In this document: one piece after another, positions 6,311 to 12,897 of the stretch
How the letters are laid out: each line of letters starts with the position of its first letter
How positions within the stretch are numbered: the first letter of the stretch is position 1
Assembly (NCBI GenBank): GCA_900322215.1
Contig: ONYW01000017.1
Location: 1-32,175, forward strand
Source of the DNA: an uncultured Eubacteriales bacterium
Lineage (GTDB): Bacteria; Bacillota; Clostridia; Christensenellales; CAG-917
Direction of reading: 5' to 3'
DNA length: 32,175 nucleotides
The notes under the pieces: generated by a model
Told to the model about the DNA's origin: nothing
The model's input: only the letters and a program-made list of their open reading frames with translations
Database searches by the model: none
Program-made: the position numbers and the translations under genes

Positions 6311-7051
6311 ATGGCAAAGAAGATTCCTCTACAACCTGAAAATTTCGAACTCGAGACGAACACCGTTTGGGCATTTCCCGACCGCGGTAAATGGGCGACT
6401 CACGATGCTAAATATCGTGGCAATTGGTCTCCGTATATTCCGCGCAACTTAATATTGCGTTATTCGGCTGAAGGAGATACGGTTTTAGATCAGTTTGTCG
6501 GTGGTGGCACTACTGCAGTTGAGGCAAAGCTCACAAATCGAAATTTTATCGGGATTGACATAAATCCAAATGCGCTTGAAATTACAAAAAGCAAGTTGGA
6601 TTTTGAGTGTGAATTTAACCCGACGATTGATATAATACAAGGCGATGCGCGTAATCTTTCACCAATTGCCGATAAGTCAATAGATTTAATTTGTACGCAC
6701 CCACCTTATGCCGATATAATTCATTATAGTGAAGATATAGACGGTGATATGTCACTTATGCCGATGAAAGATTTTTTATTTGAAATCGGCAAAGTCGCAG
6801 AAGAATGCTATCGGGTATTGAAAAAGGACAAGTTTTGCGCTATACTTATGGGAGATATGCGCAAAAAAGGTATGGTCCAACCACTTGCTTTTGAAACGAT
6901 GCGTATTTTTGAAATGGCAGGATTCAAAACGAAAGAAATTATAATCAAGGAACAACACAACTGCAAAGCCACGGGCTATTGGAAAACAAACAGCATAAAG
7001 TTTAATTTTCTTTTACTCGCCCACGAGTATTTGTTTGTGTTTAAGAAATAA
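6311..7051 (+). CDS. Second DNA methyltransferase (N6-adenine/N4-cytosine type)
   Basis: A 246-residue SAM-dependent DNA methyltransferase. Motif I is VLDQFVGGGTTAVEA near residues 58-72, followed by an acidic strand FIGIDINP. The catalytic motif IV is THPPY near 137, a variant of the (D/N/S)PPY tetrad with His in the first position. Motif I precedes motif IV, unlike the beta-class order of DpnA. The C-terminal third (ECYRVLKKDKFCAILMGDMRK) matches the N6_N4_Mtase fold. It starts 1 nt after the nuclease stop and is presumably co-translated. Two different methylases flanking one nuclease recall DpnII/MboI-type systems, where the second enzyme guards single-stranded or hemimodified DNA; that role is inference. 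Confidence 0.85.
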   Translation: MAKKIPLQPENFELETNTVWAFPDRGKWATHDAKYRGNWSPYIPRNLILRYSAEGDTVLDQFVGGGTTAVEAKLTNRNFIGIDINPNALEITKSKLDFECEFNPTIDIIQGDARNLSPIADKSIDLICTHPPYADIIHYSEDIDGDMSLMPMKDFLFEIGKVAEECYRVLKKDKFCAILMGDMRKKGMVQPLAFETMRIFEMAGFKTKEIIIKEQHNCKATGYWKTNSIKFNFLLLAHEYLFVFKK

Positions 7052-7066
7052 CAAAAGGAGATAATT

Positions 7067-8794
7067 ATGGAACTTAATGCATTTCCAAAAAGCATAGAAG
7101 ATACTCTGAGATTGCAAAGAGAATATATTATTCCGAGATTTCAAAGGGAGTATTCTTGGGAAAGTGAAGAATTATCTGAATTGTTTGAAGACCTACTCGA
7201 CAATATTCATTTGGACAGTAATGGTGTGCTGCAGCCGACTGAATACTTTATAGGCTCATTAGTCTTGGTGGGAGACGAAGACAATACCACAGATATAAAA
7301 CGTTATGTTGTAGATGGTCAACAACGCCTTACAACTATTACTATACTTTTTTCCGTGATTGCTAGAAAATTTAAAGAATTAGGTGAAGACAAGCTTTTTG
7401 AAAAAACGCATTCATACATAATTGGTGAGGATGATGATGGTATGCCATACTCTAAATTGATTAATGAAATGGCAAAACCATATTTTCAAACGCGAATTCA
7501 ACAAAAGGAAATTGATTTCTCAGCAACACCAAAAACGCAAGAAGATAAAAGAATTCTGTTTGCTTACAACTACTTCGATAGGCAATTAAAAGAAACATTA
7601 TTAATTAAAAGCATTAGGGAAAGAAATCCTTCGGTAGCGGAATATGATTATGTGACTTTATTAAAATTAATAAAAGAGCAAGTTTTAAAATGCAAAGTTA
7701 TCTATGTAACAGTGAAATCGTTAGATGATGCTTATGAGATTTTTGAAGTATTAAATGCTAAAGGAAAAGATTTGGAACCCGTCGATATGATTAAAAATAC
7801 CATATTTAGTGTTGTAAACGAACAAACTCCACTTGATAACGCATTAGAGTTATGGACTGGAATTAAAAACTCGATTTCTGTTTTGGATAATTGCGATTTT
7901 TCTTCTGCATATAGACATTATTGGCTTTCTAAGTATTGCTTATCGACATCAAAAAAACTAGTATCAAATTTTAACAAGTATATAAAAAAAGACAAGGGAA
8001 CTTATTTGAGTTTTTTAGACGATTTAAAAACTAATATGAAAAACTATGTCTCAATTGCACACGTGGATGAAAAAGAATGGCAACAACCAGAGGATCTCGC
8101 TTTATATACTAGTTTGAATGCCTTAAATACATTCAATGTAACACAAACAAGAGTTTTTTTGTTGGCGTTGTTTGATGTGAAAAATAGAAATATAATATCT
8201 CATAAGAATTTCAAGAAAATACTTTTGTTTTTAGAGCATTATCATTTTATATTTACCGCAGTTTGTTCTTGTCGTCCATCAGGGCTTGAAAGGAGGTATT
8301 CTTCCTATGCAAGAAACTTAAGAAATTGTTCTTCAAAAGAAGAAACAGCAAGGGAAATAAATAATTTAATCGTTGACATGTCATTGCCAGATTATAATGT
8401 GTTTGAAACTCATTTTTTGGAACTCAGATTCTGTTCTTCACAGGAAAAAGATAAAAAGCTAATACAATATATTATGAGGAAAGTCGAACGATACTATTCA
8501 GGTGAAGAGCTTAAACCTAATTCGTTCACAATTGAACATATCCTTCCTGAATCGACACAGGCTGATTATGTTGGAATGGTTGGGAATTTATTACCTCTTG
8601 GCGCAAAGCTTAATGAAAAATTAGCAGATAAGGCATTTTCGGATAAATTAAGTGGGTATAAGCAATCGCAATATACCACAGTAAAAGAATTTATTGAAGA
8701 ATTTAAGGAGTGTTCTATATGGGATGAATCATCAATAATTAGCAGAACGAAAGAATTGGCCAACTTGTTGTATGATAATATTATTGAAGGGTAA
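7067..8794 (+). CDS. DUF262/DUF1524 (GmrSD-type) modification-dependent restriction protein
   Basis: A 575-residue protein with two recognisable halves. The N-terminal DUF262 (ParB/GmrS-like NTPase) shows IPRFQREYSW at 22-31 and the DGQQRLTT motif at 83-90, followed by the conserved FEVLNAKGKDLEPVDMIK segment. The C-terminal DUF1524 HNH nuclease has IEHILPE with His491, then GNLLPLGAKLNEKLADKAF. This architecture is that of GmrSD, BrxU and SspE-like enzymes, which hydrolyse NTP and cut or nick DNA bearing (or lacking) particular modifications. SD AAAGGAG lies before the ATG, 15 nt after the methylase, so it is the last gene of the operon. The modification sensed cannot be read from sequence. 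Confidence 0.9.
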   Translation: MELNAFPKSIEDTLRLQREYIIPRFQREYSWESEELSELFEDLLDNIHLDSNGVLQPTEYFIGSLVLVGDEDNTTDIKRYVVDGQQRLTTITILFSVIARKFKELGEDKLFEKTHSYIIGEDDDGMPYSKLINEMAKPYFQTRIQQKEIDFSATPKTQEDKRILFAYNYFDRQLKETLLIKSIRERNPSVAEYDYVTLLKLIKEQVLKCKVIYVTVKSLDDAYEIFEVLNAKGKDLEPVDMIKNTIFSVVNEQTPLDNALELWTGIKNSISVLDNCDFSSAYRHYWLSKYCLSTSKKLVSNFNKYIKKDKGTYLSFLDDLKTNMKNYVSIAHVDEKEWQQPEDLALYTSLNALNTFNVTQTRVFLLALFDVKNRNIISHKNFKKILLFLEHYHFIFTAVCSCRPSGLERRYSSYARNLRNCSSKEETAREINNLIVDMSLPDYNVFETHFLELRFCSSQEKDKKLIQYIMRKVERYYSGEELKPNSFTIEHILPESTQADYVGMVGNLLPLGAKLNEKLADKAFSDKLSGYKQSQYTTVKEFIEEFKECSIWDESSIISRTKELANLLYDNIIEG

Positions 8795-8815
8795 ATTCGA
8801 TTTACGATACTATCG

Positions 8816-8832
8816 CTCCGCCAAAGAAAAGC
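8816..8832 (+). repeat. Right att-like direct repeat
   Basis: Exact 17-bp copy of 4400-4416, 21 bp after the last island gene and directly followed by a second terminator hairpin that was probably the original one of the tRNA. Confidence 0.8.
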
Positions 8833-8853
8833 CTCGCAAATGCGAGGTTTTTT
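8831..8853 (+). terminator. Terminator at the right island boundary
   Basis: CCTCGCA (8832-8838) pairs with TGCGAGG (8841-8847) around AA, followed by T6. It would end the restriction operon. Confidence 0.88.
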
Positions 8854-8905
8854 GTTGATTAAAAAATGAAAATGTGGTGAATAATTGCCTCAAAAGGAGA
8901 CAAAT

Positions 8906-10153
8906 ATGAACCCACTTAAACAAAATGTAAAAGATTTAGATCAATGCTTTTATGCGCTCAAAGAAATGTATCCCGTGCCGTACGACAAGAAGACGACGAG
9001 TCCGTACACGAAGACGAGGGTTATTCTTATGAACGGCACGGAATATGAAAGCGTATGGTTTTTGCATCAATTTGCGCGACACTGCGACGTGCCGGAAATC
9101 AAAAACGCGATAGCGGTCGTCAGGAGTCAAGAACAGCAACAGCAAAAGGTTATCGCTTGTTTGAAGCCGATGGACGAGAGCATACTCGAGACCACGATAG
9201 GCTATGAGCAACTGGCGATAGACCTCACGGCTACGCTTGCAAAGCACGATACAGACAAGGGGAATATAGAAGCCCTGAATTTTGCGCTGCTTGAAGACTT
9301 TGACCACTTGTATAGATTTTCAAATCTTATGCTCTTGGACGGTCAAGATGGAAATCCCGAGACTCTTGTCGGAAAGTATACCGAGATTATGCCCGGTCGC
9401 CCGACGATAGCGCATCACCGCTATCCCGTCGACAACGTAAAGCGACCTATGAACGCAAAGAAGAGCGAACTTTTTTCAAAACTCGTCGCAAACGTCATAA
9501 CCGCCGCGGAGCAGCAGACGATGAACTATTATATGAACATCAGTCAGTGGTACAAAACCGACCTCGGCAGGCAACTGTATGCCGAGATCGCTATGGTCGA
9601 AGAGGAACACGTCACGCAGTATGAGAGCCTTAAAGATCCGAATTGCAGTTGGCTGGAAAACTGGGTAATGCACGAATACACCGAAGCATATTTGTATTTC
9701 AGCATGTACGAGGACGAGTCGGACGAGAATATCAAGAAAATTTGGAAACGCCACTTCGATATGGAACGCGCGCATTTGAATGTAGCCTGTTCGATGCTTG
9801 AAAAGTACGAGGGAAGGCGCGCGGCGGAAGTTGTCGGAGACGGGGAGTTCCCCGAACTCTTAAAACTCGGCTCAAACAAGGAGTACGTCAGGGACGTGCT
9901 TGAAAGGACCGTGCTTCTAACAGGCGACAAGCAGGGCTATATCGACGTCATGCGCCTTAAAGATAATGCGGACTTTTTCTGCTATCAATCCGCGTTTATT
10001 GACGAGCCTACTACGCCAAGTCACCTTGTCATCGCCAAGACTATTGAAAATCACGGCAAGGATTATAGATTTGAAGAATCTCCGCACCCCGTGCAGGACC
10101 TTGCTTGTAGGACTTGTGACAACACAAAACTCGGTAGAACGAACAAAAAATAA
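8906..10153 (+). CDS. Ferritin-like (putative di-iron) protein of unknown function
   Basis: A 415-residue cytoplasmic protein. The start is set at ATG 8906 because AAAAGGAG sits 6 nt before it; the in-frame TTG at 8885 lacks an SD. The middle contains carboxylate/histidine-bearing helices in ferritin-like order: AEQQTMNYYMN, then MVEEEHVTQYESL (E-x-x-H), MHEYTEAYLYF, and FDMERAHLNVA (E-x-x-H). That is the ligand pattern of a di-iron four-helix bundle. The N-terminal 180 residues form a second helical region, and the C-terminus ends with a short Cys pair in ACRTCDNTK. Such proteins can act as oxidases, peroxidases or stress ferritins, but I know no named family with this layout. It has its own terminator and may be monocistronic. 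Confidence 0.7.
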   Translation: MNPLKQNVKDLDQCFYALKEMYPVPYDKKTTSPYTKTRVILMNGTEYESVWFLHQFARHCDVPEIKNAIAVVRSQEQQQQKVIACLKPMDESILETTIGYEQLAIDLTATLAKHDTDKGNIEALNFALLEDFDHLYRFSNLMLLDGQDGNPETLVGKYTEIMPGRPTIAHHRYPVDNVKRPMNAKKSELFSKLVANVITAAEQQTMNYYMNISQWYKTDLGRQLYAEIAMVEEEHVTQYESLKDPNCSWLENWVMHEYTEAYLYFSMYEDESDENIKKIWKRHFDMERAHLNVACSMLEKYEGRRAAEVVGDGEFPELLKLGSNKEYVRDVLERTVLLTGDKQGYIDVMRLKDNADFFCYQSAFIDEPTTPSHLVIAKTIENHGKDYRFEESPHPVQDLACRTCDNTKLGRTNKK

Positions 10154-10169
10154 GCAAAATTCATCCGAC

Positions 10170-10196
10170 AAAAAGCACTCGTTTGAGTGCTTTTTT
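10170..10196 (+). terminator. Rho-independent terminator of the ferritin-like gene
   Basis: AAAAAGCACTC (10170-10180), loop GTTT, GAGTGCTTTTTT (10185-10196). Stem core shared with the tRNA-Ser terminator at 4411-4438. Confidence 0.92.
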
Positions 10197-10215
10197 GATA
10201 TAAATCATTCTTATA

Positions 10216-10244
10216 TTGATTTTTATAGTAAAATATGGTATTTT
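10216..10244 (+). promoter_or_regulatory. Possible promoter of the lipase-like gene
   Basis: TTGATT (10216-10221), 17-bp spacer, TATTTT (10239-10244), in an AT-rich stretch just downstream of a terminator. The -10 is weak, so this is tentative. Confidence 0.35.
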
Positions 10245-10272
10245 TATTGTAAGTCCATAGGGGGATTTGCGT

Positions 10273-11730
10273 ATGTCAAAGACAAGAAGCAAAGTTTTGG
10301 CAATAATCGGCTTGGCGGTAGTGTTTGCGCTGAGCGTATCTATATTCTTCACCTGCGCGGGGAGCGGATCCGTTGCCGAGGCGTATGAGAGTTATTTTGC
10401 CGAGGACGCGGACAAGTGGGAAGACGGCGTCTTTACGGAGTATTCCACGGGTATATACTGGTATGCGAGCGGAAATCCGATTCCGAGGCGGGATAATCCC
10501 GTTGACAAGTCCAAGCCTACTCTTATCTTCGCTCACGGTTGGAAACAAAACGAGGGTTATAAAGAGCGCGACCTCTTGTCGCTGTGGCATGGGACTAACA
10601 GCCAATTTGAAAAGGCAGGCTTCGGAAGTTTTGAATTTGACGACGCATATTATCAAACGCTCATAGATCTCGGCTACAACGTCGGGCATTTCTATTGGAA
10701 TCAACTTTCTGACGACGCGCTCAACTGCGACGAAAAAATTTGGTCGTCGACAGGTCAAGTCGGTATGGGCTACGTTGTGAACAACGGCTCGGGCAAGCGC
10801 GTACAGGGTGACGCGAGCAAAAATCCGACAAAATCCGTCGCTGTGATATTCGGCGATGCGATAAAGCAAGCACTCGGAAGCGATTATGCGCAGGATTTGC
10901 ACCTTGTCGGACACTCTATGGGCGGACAACTTGTGCTTGCGACAGGCGAATATCTTTGCGTACAGAAAGAAGAAGGGGCTGTCAGCGAGCATCTCGTGCC
11001 GTCACAGGTCACTCTCATTGATCCGTATATGACTTTCAACGCTTTGTCGCAAGGCGCGACCGTCGATCACTTGCACGGCAAATCGTATCCCGAAAGGGAA
11101 AAGGTGTGGATCGTCGGGCTTTGCGCCGACGCTATGGAACACCTTGCTCGTCACAACGTCGCGATGGACTCATACGGCACCGTGTTTTACCGCATGTACC
11201 CGATGGTGCTCGGCGATGAAGCGGGCAAGATGATGACCGAGCGCCTGGCGAGATATTGCGCCTGGACGTATCTTTCAAGTCTTAAGAGCAAATACACGCT
11301 TGAAAACGGGCATTGCATGGCGATCGACTACTATTTTTCAACTCTCTATGAAGAGACTATCGCAAAGGACAATTTCGGAGTCGAAGTGCCGAGCGCAAAG
11401 GCGAGCAAGGAATACATCTTGTCATTGCGCGGAAAGGCTTTCACGCAGTCGCTTGCGGTGAGCGGTGCAAATCCGTTCTATATGCACAACAGCGCGTACA
11501 CAAGAACGAATGCGGAATATGAGGAAGTAGGCGAGGACTACACCGCATATAGAGAACCGCCGAAAGGTGCTCCCGAAACTCCTGACGGAGAGCCGAGTGG
11601 CAACAAAACGCGCGATATAGTCAGTTCTACGGGATTTATCGTCGGTATGTCCGTCGGCGGTGCGATTATCGTCGCAGGTATTGTCGGAATAATTGTCATA
11701 GTATTGAAAAACAAAAAAGCAAAACAATAA
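10273..11730 (+). CDS. Exported, C-terminally membrane-anchored lipase-like alpha/beta hydrolase
   Basis: A 485-residue protein. ATG 10273 is chosen because AGGGGGA lies 8 nt upstream; TTG 10267 is too close to it. Residues 1-35 are a signal peptide (basic start, long hydrophobic core, small residues before cleavage). The hydrolase domain has FAHGWKQNEG (oxyanion region) and the elbow VGHSMGGQL with Ser215. A possible acid is the Asp in LIDPYMTF, and the likely His is in NGHCMAIDYY. A Pro/Glu/Gly-rich linker leads to a single C-terminal TM helix with a basic KNKKAKQ end, so the enzyme faces outward and stays on the membrane. It resembles lipase-family (Pfam Lipase) proteins; substrate unknown. 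A small membrane protein follows 14 nt downstream. Confidence 0.8.
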   Translation: MSKTRSKVLAIIGLAVVFALSVSIFFTCAGSGSVAEAYESYFAEDADKWEDGVFTEYSTGIYWYASGNPIPRRDNPVDKSKPTLIFAHGWKQNEGYKERDLLSLWHGTNSQFEKAGFGSFEFDDAYYQTLIDLGYNVGHFYWNQLSDDALNCDEKIWSSTGQVGMGYVVNNGSGKRVQGDASKNPTKSVAVIFGDAIKQALGSDYAQDLHLVGHSMGGQLVLATGEYLCVQKEEGAVSEHLVPSQVTLIDPYMTFNALSQGATVDHLHGKSYPEREKVWIVGLCADAMEHLARHNVAMDSYGTVFYRMYPMVLGDEAGKMMTERLARYCAWTYLSSLKSKYTLENGHCMAIDYYFSTLYEETIAKDNFGVEVPSAKASKEYILSLRGKAFTQSLAVSGANPFYMHNSAYTRTNAEYEEVGEDYTAYREPPKGAPETPDGEPSGNKTRDIVSSTGFIVGMSVGGAIIVAGIVGIIVIVLKNKKAKQ

Positions 11731-11744
11731 TATGGAGGTGCAAA

Positions 11745-12305
11745 ATGAGTTATTTACCGGATGATTCACATGCAAAAAAGATGTTGAAGACTTCTGCGAT
11801 TATGGACTTTGTGTCCGCCGCGGCATATCTTGTCGTGTCGGTTGTCGTCATCTATTTCGGCATTACGATGTTCAACTTTGATCCAAACCAAACGGGTACT
11901 GAAGGCGCGGAGGTTATGGGAGCGGTGATTGGAGGTATATTCATCATCTTGTTTGGTATAATCTTCATCATCATCGGCGCCGCTTCGCTCATATTCTTTA
12001 TCGCAGCGGTCGCATACGGCGGTTCGACGCTGTCCGCAAGGAAACTTCCTATTGACAAACTTGCAAAGCGTATGCGTGCGGTAAAAGTCGGCTACGTGCT
12101 CGGCTATATCTTCTCGGCAGGCTTTATCATCGCGGCGATAGTGTCCGTCGTCGGAGGTTCTTACGTGACGATCGCGCTCTTCCTCGTGCTTGCGGGGCTT
12201 ACTATCGCAACCTCCGTCGTCAATATGAAGACTTGCAGAGAAGTCGATATCGAGTGGAAAAAAGAACTCGAAGCAAAACAGGCAAACGGGGAGTATTATA
12301 TTTGA
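11745..12305 (+). CDS. Four-helix integral membrane protein of unknown function
   Basis: A 186-residue protein with four hydrophobic helices: about residues 19-42, 59-90, 115-135 and 138-158. A soluble charged C-terminal tail (EVDIEWKKELEAKQ) follows. A loop rich in Asp/Asn/Gly/Thr lies between helices 1 and 2. GGAGGTG SD and 14-nt spacing place it in an operon with the anchored lipase-like enzyme, and the terminator at 12327 closes that unit. No family is recognised; it may assist or regulate the exported hydrolase, but nothing in the sequence shows this. Confidence 0.75.
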   Translation: MSYLPDDSHAKKMLKTSAIMDFVSAAAYLVVSVVVIYFGITMFNFDPNQTGTEGAEVMGAVIGGIFIILFGIIFIIIGAASLIFFIAAVAYGGSTLSARKLPIDKLAKRMRAVKVGYVLGYIFSAGFIIAAIVSVVGGSYVTIALFLVLAGLTIATSVVNMKTCREVDIEWKKELEAKQANGEYYI

Positions 12306-12326
12306 CGCTATATTGTTATAATCTAG

Positions 12327-12354
12327 CAACCACACAACGCATGTGGTTGTTTTT
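12327..12354 (+). terminator. Terminator of the lipase/membrane protein operon
   Basis: CAACCACA (12327-12334) pairs with TGTGGTTG (12342-12349), 7-nt loop, then T5. Confidence 0.85.
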
Positions 12355-12359
12355 ATTTA

Positions 12360-12840
12360 CGTCATTTCGTTCGCAAGACTGAGCAGAAGCGCAAGCGACT
12401 CAGACCAAACAAAGTGCGTGGAGAAATCCCATATGTAGAGACGTGTGGTTGCTCTACCTTACGGTCGTCGGGAAAATCTAAATAAAGTTTTCCCATCTCC
12501 TTCGTATGGTTCTTCCCACCGCGCCTGAACCGAACACAAGTCAAAATGCTTGGTTTATGGAAAATTGTATTGTCGCATTTTGACCTTGCTATTCTCTACA
12601 AGACGTTATACCCGCTCCGGGAAGCACCATCGGTGCCCTCAAAAGTATCGTGCTCTCATTATGCCACGCCTCTTTGGGCGAAAAAGAACGGAGCCTCGCC
12701 GTCGAGGCGTACTGAGTATCAGTCGGGACACACTCACGCGGTCGTCGCCGCTGCGACTCCAATCACGTCTTCGAATGAGTAATCGGGACTCCGGCGCGTC
12801 TTCGAACAGTTGACGTGAAAATATTATTTATCCTTTGAAG
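12360..12840. other. Gene-free, stem-loop-rich intergenic stretch
   Basis: No reading frame here has an SD, domain or codon bias like the neighbours. Several hairpins are visible: CTGAG/CTCAG (12379-12403), GTAGAG/CTCTAC (12435-12457), GGGAAAA/TTTTCCC (12470-12494), TCAAAATGC/GCATTTTGA (12541-12583, 9 bp perfect), and GCACC/GGTGC near 12625-12640. Near 12755-12812 a short motif ending CGTCTTCGAA occurs twice about 45 bp apart. Possible readings are a structured RNA, an intergenic repeat family or a decayed gene. I see no match to RNase P RNA, tmRNA, 6S or SRP RNA. Confidence 0.4.
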
Positions 12841-12850
12841 ATTCATTTCA

Positions 12851-12886
12851 AAAAAATCCATCGGTCAAAGCCGATGGATTTTTTTT
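12851..12886. terminator. Bidirectional terminator
   Basis: ATCCATCGG and CCGATGGAT pair around TCAAAG, with an A-run before and a T8 run after, so it can end transcripts from either side. It lies 11 bp past the stop of the minus-strand DUF1508 gene. Confidence 0.9.
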
Positions 12887-12897
12887 GTAGTCAATTC

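Larger units (their letters stand above)
4400..8832. mobile_element. 4.4-kb genomic island inserted at the 3' end of tRNA-Ser, carrying a restriction operon
   Basis: The 17-bp sequence CTCCGCCAAAGAAAAGC occurs exactly at 4400-4416, covering the tRNA 3' end plus CCA, and again at 8816-8832. Each copy runs straight into a different terminator hairpin. This is the pattern left by site-specific integration into a tRNA 3' end. The four enclosed genes are visibly more AT-rich than the genes on either side, and all serve DNA modification or restriction. No recombinase is encoded, so the element is either a remnant or moved in trans. Confidence 0.8.

Noticed and set aside
12546-12813. Two overlapping short plus-strand frames and a minus-strand one in the hairpin-rich gap
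   Set aside because: No SD, Arg/Ser-rich, overlap stem-loops; treated as non-coding.
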